DNA from: a virus
Length of the DNA stretch: 31,848 nt
Direction: 5' to 3' (one strand)
IMG/VR virus record: IMGVR_UViG_3300009506_000189
Span: 1 to 31,848 of that record
Positions 20,536 to 29,139 of this stretch are shown in pieces. Every line of letters begins with the position of its first letter. Position 1 is the stretch's first letter. The notes beneath the pieces are model-generated. The model searched no databases, was not told where the DNA came from, and saw only the letters and a list, made by a program, of their open reading frames with translations. A program made the position numbers and the translations under genes.

Positions 20536-22008
20536 TCAAACGCCTCTCGCTTGAATTGCTGGATTTTCAAATCCGATCTCGGCCTCAATGAACTCCGGGT
20601 AGGCCAAGGGGACGATTCTGCAGGTGCAGTTGAGCGTCTTGGTGCTCAACAGGTTGTCGGTTCGGCTGAGCACGAGACGGGCGGCGCTGGCCTTGGGCTT
20701 CGTCAGTAGGGAGCCCCGGAGTGCCGCATTGGCCCCCGCTTCAATCTCGAGAGCCTCTTCCTCGAGGATGAATCCCGTTGTCGAGTTGACCAGTATTTCC
20801 TCGTTCACCCGCTCTTCGAGGTACGAACGAATCACGGTTTTCGCCAGGTTCATCACCCTTCTGTGCGGGATGAGCTGGTAATCGCTCGTCGGGGTCGAGA
20901 GCATCCGAGGCCTGTTGATGTACACGCCGGGGCGCCCTTCCCACGTTCGAAGCGTCAGGAAACGAGCATCGTCGAGGCCGGGATTGGTCGACTCGTCGTG
21001 GTCGTCGGGGTTCCCATTGCTATCGGTAATGATCACCCCGTCCATTCGTCCGACCTTCACATTGGCGAGATTGACCTCTTCGGAGGCCACCGCATGGGCC
21101 GGAGCGACCCAGAACGACGGAGGCCGTCGGTACTGTCGACCGCTCACGCCGCTGATCATCTTCGCCGTCCCTGCGCACACGGAGCCGTACACCGTCGACA
21201 GCGACGAATAGATCGTATTGAGCGCCGTGAGATAGGTTGCTTCGCTTTCGGCGATATCGGGAATCCTGGTATGCCCGATATACATGCGGTCTTTTCCGTA
21301 GCTGGGCATGGCCCCGAAAGCCGTTTCGACTGCCGCGAATAGCGTGGCATCCATGGCCCCCACTATGTGGGCGATTGACCATAGCTGAGTAGCTTTGCGC
21401 AGCGCCAAGAGAGCCGTGCCGATTTCGGTCGCGTCCCACATCGGAGCAGTGGAGCGGAATGTCACGATGTCGCCGGCGACCAAAGTTTCCGTTGCCACCC
21501 CGAGAGTCAGCTCAACATCGCCAACCGCCGGATCACCGGAGTCGGGAAACTCGAACGTCAGCGCAGTTCCCAAGGCGGTCTCGGCCGACTGGGTACGCCC
21601 GCCGTCCATCGACCATTTGAACACGATCCCGGCCGTCCCCAGGGCTCCGCCGGTCACGACCTCGAAATGGAATTCGCAGTCATCGATCGGATCGGGAGAC
21701 GCAGCCACGCTCACGGTGGCCGTGCCCGACCCGGTCAACACCGCCGAGGTCAGACTCCCCGCGGTCACATCGTCGACGCGGACCAGCAGGACCGGGCGAC
21801 CGAATTTGGTTATGGCGTAGGCCGCCGCCTCGACGAGCGGACCAAGGCCGAAATCGGCGACGACATCGGAAACTCGAGCGTAGGCCGCCGGAGTGTCAAG
21901 ATCGCCCTTGCTCGAGCATCCTACGATAGCGAGAAGAGCGCCCGAGCTCGGCGGAAGAATACCGAGCGCGCCATCTAGCTCGGTCATGGTAACGTTAGGC
22001 TGTGTCAT
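20536..22008 (-). CDS. Tail sheath protein
   Basis: 490 residues from the ATG at 22008. The N-terminus is ordinary (PNVTMTELDGALGILPPSSG), and a central insert is beta-rich. The C-terminal third has the conserved sheath core: VYINRPRMLSTPTSDYQLIP, HRRVMNLAKTVIRSYLEERV, NEEILVNSTTGFILEEEALE and CRIVPLAYPEFIEAEIGFEN. The length fits Mu gpL-like sheaths. It shows the virion is a contractile-tail myovirus type. Confidence 0.9.
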   Translation of the reverse strand: MTQPNVTMTELDGALGILPPSSGALLAIVGCSSKGDLDTPAAYARVSDVVADFGLGPLVEAAAYAITKFGRPVLLVRVDDVTAGSLTSAVLTGSGTATVSVAASPDPIDDCEFHFEVVTGGALGTAGIVFKWSMDGGRTQSAETALGTALTFEFPDSGDPAVGDVELTLGVATETLVAGDIVTFRSTAPMWDATEIGTALLALRKATQLWSIAHIVGAMDATLFAAVETAFGAMPSYGKDRMYIGHTRIPDIAESEATYLTALNTIYSSLSTVYGSVCAGTAKMISGVSGRQYRRPPSFWVAPAHAVASEEVNLANVKVGRMDGVIITDSNGNPDDHDESTNPGLDDARFLTLRTWEGRPGVYINRPRMLSTPTSDYQLIPHRRVMNLAKTVIRSYLEERVNEEILVNSTTGFILEEEALEIEAGANAALRGSLLTKPKASAARLVLSRTDNLLSTKTLNCTCRIVPLAYPEFIEAEIGFENPAIQARGV

Positions 22009-22010
22009 GA

Positions 22011-22589
22011 TCAGGACTCCTCGAGCGCCGGGACAGGCATTGCCGCGTCGCTCGTGTTTTCGGTTTCTTCATCGGCGTCGGCGTCTAGCTGAGGATCGAC
22101 CACCGCCTCGACATCTTCAGCCACCGTGTAGGCGGCATCGGGTATCATTGATTGAATCGTGCAGATGGCCCGTAAGGTCGCCCCGTTTCGTCGGGCCGTG
22201 CGGTCTACCATCCAGCTCGTAGACTTCACCTTGACCAAGGTCCTTGACGCCAGATAAACCGCCCTATACCACGCGTCGAAGATGATCCTCGCGGCGTGAT
22301 ACTGCACGAGCTCGTTCTCAGGATCGGACGAATCGCGGCCTTCAATATAGACCGTGAACGTCTCTTCAAGTGTCGCGAGAGGCCGTGGATTTCTCCCGGG
22401 CTGTCGAGCTCCGACCACCTCACCAGCGGACCCCGAAGGGTCGCCTGGAACCCAACAAATTCGGTTCTGCTGACCGCCCCGGTGTTTCGGCTCGCGCCAG
22501 CCGAAAACGTTGGGAACCTCGGTTGACTCGTCAGAGAAGCGAGAAACCACATCGTTATAGAGCTGCTCGAGCGCGAGAATGATCGCCAT
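22011..22589 (-). CDS. Tail terminator/completion-like protein
   Basis: 192 residues from the ATG at 22589, which overlaps the stop of the upstream gene by one base (TGATG); a GTG one codon earlier is less likely. The pattern LALEQLYNDVVSRFSDES, TFTVYIEGRDSSDPENELVQ and YHAARIIFDAWYRAVYLASR is alpha/beta, as in Mu gp37-like terminators. The acidic C-terminal tail (DADADEETENTSDAA) is disordered. It probably caps the tail at the head-tail junction, judged by position before the sheath gene. Confidence 0.65.
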   Translation of the reverse strand: MAIILALEQLYNDVVSRFSDESTEVPNVFGWREPKHRGGQQNRICWVPGDPSGSAGEVVGARQPGRNPRPLATLEETFTVYIEGRDSSDPENELVQYHAARIIFDAWYRAVYLASRTLVKVKSTSWMVDRTARRNGATLRAICTIQSMIPDAAYTVAEDVEAVVDPQLDADADEETENTSDAAMPVPALEES

Positions 22590-22984
22590 CACGCACCACC
22601 CATGATGAGCCGAAATCGCTGATTCGCGACTCGGGTGATGAGCTCCACGATCTGCGCCGGAAGCTTCGAGCTCGGAAGGATCGGCCGGGCAATACGCCCT
22701 CGAACATGGCCATAGTGATGCCGGGCTTCAACACCGCGAAGAACAGCGATCACCTTCGAACCTACAGCCGCAACCCCGAGAGCCTTCCCGGCCTCCTGGA
22801 GCGGAGCAGAGCCGCTCTGTGTAGGTTTCCATGGTGTCCCATCGGGAGACCGGGCCGCCATGATGTTGCCCTCGAGCTCGAACCGAAACTCCGGGGCAAT
22901 GTCGCCGGCGATGACATCCACCGACTCACCGAGATCGCGTAGCCTCTCGATCCACGACTGTATAACCGTGCGACCATCAGACAT
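22589..22984 (-). CDS. HK97 gp10/Mu gpG-like virion morphogenesis protein
   Basis: 131 residues from the ATG at 22984, overlapping the upstream gene by 8 bases. The segment IMAARSPDGTPWKPTQSG followed by LQEAGKAL is the standard motif of phage virion morphogenesis (gpG or gp10-like) proteins. The end is basic (NQRFRLIMGGA). These proteins join neck assembly or tail completion. Confidence is good for the family and lower for the exact role. Confidence 0.7.
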   Translation of the reverse strand: MSDGRTVIQSWIERLRDLGESVDVIAGDIAPEFRFELEGNIMAARSPDGTPWKPTQSGSAPLQEAGKALGVAAVGSKVIAVLRGVEARHHYGHVRGRIARPILPSSKLPAQIVELITRVANQRFRLIMGGA

Positions 22985-23465
22985 CGCCAGACCCCCACCC
23001 GTCGAGGTCCTCGTCTCGGCCGTAGTACTCTTGGACGTCCATCCCGACGTAGGGCGACGCTTCGGAGTAGCCCAGGGGCGCGCCCTTGGCGATCGCTGAT
23101 GCGTCGGCGGTGTCCGCCAGCGGAAGATCGAAGAGTCCCTCGTTTGCGTCGGCCGCTTCCTTTATTTCTTCCTGTGCGGCCTTCGCATCATCGGCGATCG
23201 AAACGAATTGCTCATCGGTCGCGTCAACGCCCCGCTTTTTGAGAAGGAGCGGGTCCATGAGCCGGGCAACCCAGTCACACACCTGATCGGGATAGGGGGA
23301 TTCGAAGGGGACGGTATAGCGCTTTCTCAAGCGAGCATCTACCGCGTTACTGATAGCCTGGAGCTTCCGATCGACCCAGCCGGCCTGGATCGTCTCGACG
23401 TCATCGATATCTACCGCCGGTAGAACCGAAAACGTCTTATAGGTCGCTAGGTCGAGGTAGCTCAC
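22977..23465 (-). CDS. Head-tail connector (Mu gp36/DUF1320-like)
   Basis: 162 residues from the ATG at 23465 (ATGA overlap). Features of the gp36/gp6-like connector are a Tyr-rich start (SYLDLATYKTFSVLP), a long helix with ISNAVDARLRKRYTVPFESP, and DWVARLMDPLLLKKRGVDAT. The C-terminus is acidic and disordered. Such proteins form a ring under the portal. Its position after the capsid gene matches Mu gene order. Confidence 0.7.
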   Translation of the reverse strand: MSYLDLATYKTFSVLPAVDIDDVETIQAGWVDRKLQAISNAVDARLRKRYTVPFESPYPDQVCDWVARLMDPLLLKKRGVDATDEQFVSIADDAKAAQEEIKEAADANEGLFDLPLADTADASAIAKGAPLGYSEASPYVGMDVQEYYGRDEDLDGWGSGDV

Positions 23466-23884
23466 TCATCGGCCTCTTTTTCGATCTCCCGGAGATACTC
23501 GACCGCCTTCTCGAGAGCCGAAGAAGACACCTGCGATACCATGATCGAAGATCCGATCCTGCTCACCGAAAGATTCCCGGTCATCGGACGAAGCCACGGA
23601 TTCGATCGCGGCCCGACATCCATCTTCACGCCCGTGACCGCGCACAAACCAGGCGCAGCCACGCCGGCCCTGTTGAGCCGGCGTAGCCGCGCCGCCTCCA
23701 CCCCATCGACCCGTTCTGCTTCCTTCTCCTTTGGTGATGCGCCTCCGGGGGAAGGAGATTCATCGAGCCGATCCGCAACCGCCTCCGAGGCCCCCTCTTT
23801 TTTCGAGGAGGACTTGGAGGCCGGCTTCTTTCCCGCCTTGGGAGCCGAGGCCCCCTTGGCGGGGTTCTTAGCCCTGCCGCTCAT
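23462..23884 (-). CDS. Mu gp35-like unknown, Lys/Ser-rich N-terminus
   Basis: 140 residues from the ATG at 23884, three bases after the capsid stop. The upstream extension of the frame overlaps the capsid gene and lacks support. Residues 1-60 are low complexity (Ala, Lys, Ser, Pro). The rest is a compact domain with AARLRRLNRAGVAAPGLCAV, RPMTGNLSVSRIGSSIMVSQ and a C-terminal helix (ALEKAVEYLREIEKEADE). In Mu-like order this is the gp35 position. Function is unknown, possibly in capsid or neck assembly. Confidence 0.6.
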   Translation of the reverse strand: MSGRAKNPAKGASAPKAGKKPASKSSSKKEGASEAVADRLDESPSPGGASPKEKEAERVDGVEAARLRRLNRAGVAAPGLCAVTGVKMDVGPRSNPWLRPMTGNLSVSRIGSSIMVSQVSSSALEKAVEYLREIEKEADE

Positions 23885-23886
23885 GC

Positions 23887-24954
23887 CTAGCTCACGTCGG
23901 CCCGGAAGAGCAGGTACGGGTGGCCGTACCCGACCGCGTTGCGGCCCTGGCTCAACCACTGGAGCTCTTGAGTCCTCGCGAGCTCGGCGTCGGTCATGCC
24001 ATCGTTGTAAATGACTCCGAAGGGCTGGCGCTCCTGGTAGACGAGCGCGCCAAGCTCGTCATCGGCAGGGCCCTCGCCGGCGAGGATGTAATACGAGGTA
24101 TCGGACCCCGCGTTACCTGCCACGGACTGGAACGACGCTCCGAGCTCGGGAGCCTCGAGGGGCTTCTCGAGCATCCAGTCTTTGACGACCGGCGCGACAT
24201 CCGCCGAGCCACCGCCGCCGCTGGTCGCGTCTTGCGCCACGAGCGAACCGTAGCAAATCTGGACCACCCGGCTTCGAATCGCCGGAGGATGCAGGATCGC
24301 CTTGATCTGCAAGTTGCGCGGGTCCTTCCCGTTGGGCATCTTGATCGCCGCCAGGTGGGACCGACACGCCGCCAGGTTTTCGATCGCGGCGTCGATGGTG
24401 ACAGCGGCATCGATTCGGGTAGCATGCCCTACGGTAGTCGGGTTGAGAATGTTCGAGAACGTTCCGTCGGAGCTGTCGACGCCGTTGACATAGTGCCCGG
24501 TGTTGAAGAAGGTCAGGCCGTCATAGGCCAGGCTCGTCGCCGCGGCCCCATCGAGGATCGCGTGTGCAACGCTCTTCTGTGGCCAATATGCCGCCTGAAC
24601 CCCGATGTCCCGAGACCATCGAGACGCGACGTTCAGACCCTCGCCGCCGGGGACTCCGTTGACCACGTCCTCGAGCTGCGGACGCGAGAGCTTGAGGCCG
24701 TCGGAGACGAAATCATTTTCGATCTCCATGTATGCCGAGAGCATGTCCTCGAAGTGAGCGGTTCCGATCTCCATCTTTCGGAGCATTGCCGTGGAGATCA
24801 GCCAGGTGAACACCTCTTTCTTCGAGACCGAGCTCTTTTGAGCGGCCACCCGTTGCCACCACAGCTTGGCGAGAGCTGTCTTGTAGGCATCGACTGTGAT
24901 GGTCTGCATCCTGCTTTCGAGATCGTGCACCCAACTTGCGAAATCAATGTACAT
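23887..24954 (-). CDS. Major capsid protein, Mu gpT-like
   Basis: 355 residues from the ATG at 24954 with GGGAGG upstream. The Mu gpT-like pattern is visible: ENDFVSDGLKLSRPQLEDVV, LNVASRWSRDIGVQAAYWPQ, YDGLTFFNTGHYVN, ILNPTTVGHA, NLAACRSHLAAIKMPNGKD and a final GYGHPYLLFRADVS. It has the HK97 fold and forms the icosahedral shell. Its neighbours, protease/scaffold and decoration genes upstream and connectors downstream, agree. It has no obvious N-terminal delta domain, consistent with a separate scaffold. Confidence 0.85.
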   Translation of the reverse strand: MYIDFASWVHDLESRMQTITVDAYKTALAKLWWQRVAAQKSSVSKKEVFTWLISTAMLRKMEIGTAHFEDMLSAYMEIENDFVSDGLKLSRPQLEDVVNGVPGGEGLNVASRWSRDIGVQAAYWPQKSVAHAILDGAAATSLAYDGLTFFNTGHYVNGVDSSDGTFSNILNPTTVGHATRIDAAVTIDAAIENLAACRSHLAAIKMPNGKDPRNLQIKAILHPPAIRSRVVQICYGSLVAQDATSGGGGSADVAPVVKDWMLEKPLEAPELGASFQSVAGNAGSDTSYYILAGEGPADDELGALVYQERQPFGVIYNDGMTDAELARTQELQWLSQGRNAVGYGHPYLLFRADVS

Positions 24955-24966
24955 TTCCTACCTCCC

Positions 24967-25989
24967 TTACACCGTCGCGATCGCGACGGGGAGGCAGACG
25001 TAGCCGGCCCCCGCGGTGAAAGCGCTTGTGATAGCGTCGAACTGCAGCTCGTCGGCGGCGACGAGAGCCAGGGCCTGGAGACCGGCATGATCGTCGAGCT
25101 CCCCGCCCAGGGTTCCAGCGGCGACGCCGGCGACCAGGGTGGCGGCAACGTCACCCGAGGCGCCGCCGAGGATGTCACCACCGGTCTCGTAGCCGGTGAC
25201 CGAGGTCGAGACGCCGATCGCCGAGCTCGAGCCGCCGGTGAAGCCCGTGGTCACCTCCCAGTAGGGGAGAGCGGCGAGCCGGAGAACGAACCCGGTCGGA
25301 ACCGTCAGGATCGCGTCACCGTCGCTCATGGAATAGTCAACGGGGATCTTCAGGACCTTGGTTTTGTCGGCGGCGATCCATCGACCAGTTCCAGCAGTCG
25401 GAGCGATAACCAGCTCTTCCGCCTCATCCGCCGAAACGGAGCTGGACGCGTCGAACATCCAGAAGCTCATGTCGCTCTGGAGCTGGATCAACATCCCGTC
25501 GAAGCGACTCGCGGCCGCGACGGCCTTGAGCGCTGTTTTGTCGGCGACGCCCGCGCTGAAGTCCGATCCGAGACCGCTAGGACCAGTGACCGCGACGCCG
25601 GCCTGCACGTAGACGATCGATCCCTCGATCGCGATTGCGCGCCCGGCAACCGAGCGGGTCGAGCCGCCCGAGCTGGTCGACACGGTTTGAGAGTCCTTGA
25701 TGTAGATTTCCGACCAGATGTGAGCCGCCGCGACCGCGTTTGGCGCGCTGTCGTTCAGGAACCCACTGGCCTTGACCTCCTCGAAGAGGTCGATTTTGAC
25801 ATAGTTCGCCCCGGTGCCCTCGAGGTCCTCGGCGAACCGTCCGATCGGGAGCAGGGTTGTCGCCGCGGTATCGCAGTCTCGAGCCATACCGTCGGCGGTA
25901 TTGATCGCAGCCATGCGACCTTGGATCGCACTCTCACCGTTCGCGAGGAGCACTTTGATCGTTTTGATCGTCTTTTCCCGGACCCTCAT
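24967..25989 (-). CDS. Capsid decoration/accessory protein
   Basis: 340 residues from the ATG at 25989 (ATGA overlap). The N-terminal part (LLANGESAIQGRMAAINTAD, LLPIGRFAEDLEGTG, NYVKIDLFEEVKASGFLNDS) resembles small head decoration proteins. The middle is beta-rich and Ala/Ser-rich with a metal- or sugar-neutral look. The last ~130 residues (ILTVPTGFVLRLAALPYWEV, then TTGFTGGSSSAIGVSTSV) form a further beta domain seen in other phage head or fibre accessory proteins. Placed directly before the capsid gene. Role as decoration is inferred. Confidence 0.6.
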   Translation of the reverse strand: MRVREKTIKTIKVLLANGESAIQGRMAAINTADGMARDCDTAATTLLPIGRFAEDLEGTGANYVKIDLFEEVKASGFLNDSAPNAVAAAHIWSEIYIKDSQTVSTSSGGSTRSVAGRAIAIEGSIVYVQAGVAVTGPSGLGSDFSAGVADKTALKAVAAASRFDGMLIQLQSDMSFWMFDASSSVSADEAEELVIAPTAGTGRWIAADKTKVLKIPVDYSMSDGDAILTVPTGFVLRLAALPYWEVTTGFTGGSSSAIGVSTSVTGYETGGDILGGASGDVAATLVAGVAAGTLGGELDDHAGLQALALVAADELQFDAITSAFTAGAGYVCLPVAIATV

Positions 25990-26624
25990 TTCGACACCTC
26001 GCCTTCCCGGAGCTCAGCGCCGAGATACAGGGTTGAGCCTCTTTTCACGATCCCGTGGCTTGCCTTATGCAAGCCCATGGCCTTGTCCATCATCAACGAC
26101 TCTTCGGGCGAGAGCCGGGATTCCGACCTCTCACCACCGCCGCGAGTTCCCGCCACCGTGGTAGTGGCGGCCGCGTCGCCAAGCTTTGGTTTTTTCGCCT
26201 TCGGGAGCTCCGCGAGGATCGCCTTGACCTCGGAGAGGGGCTTCGAAGCGAGAAGCTTCGACAACCCCTTCGATACGTTCCCGTGGGCGGCGATCAAGCG
26301 ATCGCGTTCCTCGGCCTCGTGCTTGCGCTCCAGCCTCTCGAGACGCCTCTCGACATTCGATCCGTGAGCAGCGATAGAGGCAGCGGTCGAAGCACTCACC
26401 GTGGAAGGAGCGGCGGCCGCCGTCTCTTTATCGTCCTCTTCGCCCTCGGCGTCGGGCTCTTCTTCTTCGTCCTCACCTTCGGGCTCGGAATCTCCGTCCT
26501 CGGGCTCTTCCTCGCCGTCCAGGGCCGCGAGCCCTTTCCGAGCTCGGGCGCGTTGCTCCTCGGTGCTGTCCTCATCCTCGGCGAGCGCCTCGAGAGCGGC
26601 GCGTGCCTCTTCCTCTTTGCTCAT
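25986..26624 (-). CDS. Internal in-frame scaffold protein start (nested in protease gene)
   Basis: Within the protease gene an ATG at 26624 (residue 257) is preceded by AGGGGAG at about 9 bases, an ideal ribosome site inside a coding sequence. The product would be 212 residues: an acidic, Ala-rich stretch, then a coiled coil (ERRLERLERKHEAEERDRLI) and a basic C-terminus. This is the layout of lambda C/Nu3 and of other protease-scaffold pairs, where the scaffold is made in excess from a nested start. Confidence 0.65.
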   Translation of the reverse strand: MSKEEEARAALEALAEDEDSTEEQRARARKGLAALDGEEEPEDGDSEPEGEDEEEEPDAEGEEDDKETAAAAPSTVSASTAASIAAHGSNVERRLERLERKHEAEERDRLIAAHGNVSKGLSKLLASKPLSEVKAILAELPKAKKPKLGDAAATTTVAGTRGGGERSESRLSPEESLMMDKAMGLHKASHGIVKRGSTLYLGAELREGEVSK

Positions 26625-27392
26625 AGTCTTCATCTCCCCTTGCGAGCCGCCAAGCGTCGCTAAAAGGTTGTCAAATGATCCGAGCTCATCGACCAGCCCG
26701 GCCTTCAGTGCGGCATCGCCGCGGAACGAAGCAGCCTCGAAGGCCGCGATTTCATCAACAGAAAGCCGGCGACGAACCGACACGAGGTCGAAGAACTCGC
26801 CGGCTAGTGAGTCAATGTCTGCTTGGAACGCCGCGAGCTCGTCTTTGCTCATCGGAATGCACGGATATCCGTCAGCCTTGCGGGCACCGCTCGTGATCAG
26901 CGTTACCTTGTAGCCGCTTTCCTCCATCGCCCTCGACTCGTCGAGGCGCACGGCGATCACCCCGATGCTCCCGAGCTCGGCGGTACGAGATGCAACGATC
27001 CGATCCGCAGCGGTAGCCAGCGCGTAGGCCGCGGAACAGCACCGCCCTTCGACATGAACGATCAGCTCTTTTTCAGCGACTTGACACATCGTTCGGATTG
27101 CTCGAGCAGCGTCGAAACATCCGGCGACATCTCCCCCGGGACTATCGATCCGCATGATGATTTTCTGGGGAGCCTTTTCACAGGCATCCAAAACCCTACT
27201 ACGGATCGATTCATAGGAGTCCTGCCACCAATCGTCATGCTGTGAAAGCGGGCCGCGGATTGTAACGATCGTAGCGTCGTCGCGCTCCTCGTTATCGGTG
27301 TCAGGAGGATCGGCGAAAAGCCAAAAGAACGCCTTGGGATCGATCGCCTGCAACGGAGACCGGGGCTCGTAGCGATGCATCTCTTTTGTCAT
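25986..27392 (-). CDS. S49-family head maturation protease with C-terminal scaffold
   Basis: 468 residues from the ATG at 27392 (ATGA overlap). The protease part has the SppA/lambda C pattern: IIMRIDSPGGDVAGCFDA (83-88 DSPGGD), catalytic Ser120 in EGRCCSAAYALATAADRI, GSIGVI (141-146), and Lys172 in SGARKADGYP as the likely base. Residues ~257-468 are the acidic and coiled-coil scaffold domain. It should cleave scaffold and head proteins during capsid maturation. An internal start produces the scaffold alone. Length fits fused protease-scaffold proteins. Confidence 0.85.
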   Translation of the reverse strand: MTKEMHRYEPRSPLQAIDPKAFFWLFADPPDTDNEERDDATIVTIRGPLSQHDDWWQDSYESIRSRVLDACEKAPQKIIMRIDSPGGDVAGCFDAARAIRTMCQVAEKELIVHVEGRCCSAAYALATAADRIVASRTAELGSIGVIAVRLDESRAMEESGYKVTLITSGARKADGYPCIPMSKDELAAFQADIDSLAGEFFDLVSVRRRLSVDEIAAFEAASFRGDAALKAGLVDELGSFDNLLATLGGSQGEMKTMSKEEEARAALEALAEDEDSTEEQRARARKGLAALDGEEEPEDGDSEPEGEDEEEEPDAEGEEDDKETAAAAPSTVSASTAASIAAHGSNVERRLERLERKHEAEERDRLIAAHGNVSKGLSKLLASKPLSEVKAILAELPKAKKPKLGDAAATTTVAGTRGGGERSESRLSPEESLMMDKAMGLHKASHGIVKRGSTLYLGAELREGEVSK

Positions 27393-28876
27393 GCGGCCAC
27401 CCCGAGGACAGACGATTCACCAGACTCGTCTTTTGTGGATTCCCCAAGCTGAGAGACGGTCATGTCGTCGCGTTCATCTCCAAGGGGTGGAAGCCCCTGC
27501 GCCTCCCTTGCTTCCCGAACCAGGACGACCTTTGCAATGTCCGTGGGGGCAAGAGTTATCGCGCTTACTTCACCGATCTCGAGTATCCCGGCAACCTTGA
27601 TGTCGAATTGCTCAGCTGTGCTTCGGACGTCGAGTTCTAGGCCGCCGTGTGCGAGGGCCTTTCGAACCATGTCGATAGCCGAGCCCGCCTGGAGAAGAGC
27701 GTTTGCGGCGCTTGCCTGATCCGTGGGAGGGGTAGTGTCCCACTCGACAGTCGGACACGCATCTAGACGATCGTCACCGAAAACACTAGCAACGTAGGCC
27801 GGGAGTCCTTGGGTATTGATCGTGTACGCCAATGACTGCGCAGTTGACTGGATGAGGTCGGCCCGGATCGATTTATGAACGTCGGCATTGCTGAACCCGA
27901 TGCCGCCCTCTGTAGTCACAGTTTGACCGGCGACCGCGATGATCATTTCCTCGTTTTGAGCTCGAATCGTTTCGACAAACGAATCAGCGCCGCGCCCGTT
28001 CGACTCTAGAAGTTTCACATCGTAGCCGGGAGTGAGGCCGAAAACGGTGTTCATCCCCCAAGCCATCACCTTACGAAACCAGCTTTGCTTATGAGCCTCG
28101 GCCGCGCCCGCCGGGGCGACGGCGACCCGCGCCGGGTTCGCTAGTTTCCGTTCCCAGTTGTCCCGACCCAGGGCGGCGTGATCCTTCCGTATCGCTGCTC
28201 GAGCAAGACAGCGCCACAAGCCGGCTTGCCACGGAGATTGACGGCCTCCAGGGGTGTGCAGGACCCATCGACCATCTCCAGGAGTGATCGGAAGGAGCCC
28301 GATCACCGACTGGTAGTACCAGCGATCCTCTTGCCATTTGTAGATGAGGTATTGCGGATCGAGACGGACAAAGATCGGATACTCCCGAGCTTCTACCCAC
28401 CGCATCTCCCCAACCCCAACTCCGAGGCCAATCCCGTCACGGGAAAGATTGGCGAGCTCGGAGGGGGGGAACATTTCATCAAATACCGGACGGCTCGAAA
28501 TGTCCGAGCGCCGAAGATCCCGGAGGATGTCATCAGGACCGCGAAATGTTTTCGGTAGCCGAACGAGACCATCGGTCCGCGTCGACATCACGCCGGAGAG
28601 CACACCATCACGACCAGCGTAGGCCATGAGCTGCGCCGCCCAGGCCATCGATCCCGAATTCGCCATCCACTCAGCAGTCTCGACGTCCTTCTGATACCAC
28701 CTGGTCCGGGTTTGCGGGGGGAGTTGAATCTGCCCGCCGAAGCGGGCGCGGGCTTCCTCGGCCTCGTCGCTGTCAAGATCGAGATAGGAGGCAGGCGCAG
28801 AGTAGGGGTTCGGTGAATAGCCGAGGTAGCCGGCCAGATTCAAGAGAGCATCACGGACCGAGGATTTGATACCCAC
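27389..28876 (-). CDS. Portal protein (DUF935/Mu gp29-like)
   Basis: 495 residues from a GTG at 28876; the ribosome site is poor, so the exact start is uncertain. The pattern of DUF935 portals is present: GSMAWAAQLMAYAGRDGVLS, GVMSTRTDGLVRLPKTF, GIGLGVGVGEMRWVEAREYP, WVLHTPGGRQSPWQAGLWRC, GYDVKLLESNGRGADSFVET, NEEMIIAVAGQTVTTEGG. It forms the dodecameric DNA entry and exit channel at the capsid vertex. Gene order terminase, portal, protease supports it. Confidence 0.85.
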   Translation of the reverse strand: MGIKSSVRDALLNLAGYLGYSPNPYSAPASYLDLDSDEAEEARARFGGQIQLPPQTRTRWYQKDVETAEWMANSGSMAWAAQLMAYAGRDGVLSGVMSTRTDGLVRLPKTFRGPDDILRDLRRSDISSRPVFDEMFPPSELANLSRDGIGLGVGVGEMRWVEAREYPIFVRLDPQYLIYKWQEDRWYYQSVIGLLPITPGDGRWVLHTPGGRQSPWQAGLWRCLARAAIRKDHAALGRDNWERKLANPARVAVAPAGAAEAHKQSWFRKVMAWGMNTVFGLTPGYDVKLLESNGRGADSFVETIRAQNEEMIIAVAGQTVTTEGGIGFSNADVHKSIRADLIQSTAQSLAYTINTQGLPAYVASVFGDDRLDACPTVEWDTTPPTDQASAANALLQAGSAIDMVRKALAHGGLELDVRSTAEQFDIKVAGILEIGEVSAITLAPTDIAKVVLVREAREAQGLPPLGDERDDMTVSQLGESTKDESGESSVLGVAA

Positions 28877-28923
28877 ACAATAATTTTCGCGCAGCCCGGT
28901 GAGAAAATACTGTCTTTCGTAAC

Positions 28924-29130
28924 CTACAGCATTTTATCCGTGTAGGTTGACCACGCGTTAGGAGGGATTCGATAGGCAAAAAACAGTAAAAGACGAGCTC
29001 GAGGCCCCGGAATAAATCTACCGCTGCACCAATTTCTCACCGCCGAAACGGACACCCTACACCGGAGCGCTATGTAACGATCCGACGTGCGCGCGCGCGC
29101 GAGGAGCAAAAGTCGGCGGCCTTCAGTCAT
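28924..29130 (-). CDS. Small HTH protein related to the TerS-like HTH
   Basis: 68 residues from the ATG at 29130 (GAGGA about 6 bases upstream). The segment YIALRCRVSVSAVRNWCSGR followed by FIPGPRARLLLFFAYRIP and NAW is a Cro/XRE-type helix-turn-helix. An ungapped alignment over 43 positions with the N-terminal domain of the TerS-like protein (EKIGCGAAAVGHWRRGRRIP...IPQRAW) gives about 15 identities by eye. It probably binds DNA. It lies between terminase and portal genes, an unusual place for a regulator, and may have arisen by duplication of the TerS-type HTH module. Confidence 0.65.
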   Translation of the reverse strand: MTEGRRLLLLARARTSDRYIALRCRVSVSAVRNWCSGRFIPGPRARLLLFFAYRIPPNAWSTYTDKML

Positions 29131-29139
29131 TACTCGTCC

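Noticed and set aside
23920-26367. Very long plus-strand open frame of 815 codons
   Set aside because: It lies antisense to three well-supported head genes (capsid, decoration, protease/scaffold), is rich in Arg, Gly and Asp as typical for a GC-rich shadow, and shows no family motif.
29087-29102. Alternating GC run, possible Z-DNA or regulatory signal
   Set aside because: It encodes the ARAR segment inside the small HTH gene and is explained by codon use; no further signal supports a separate function.
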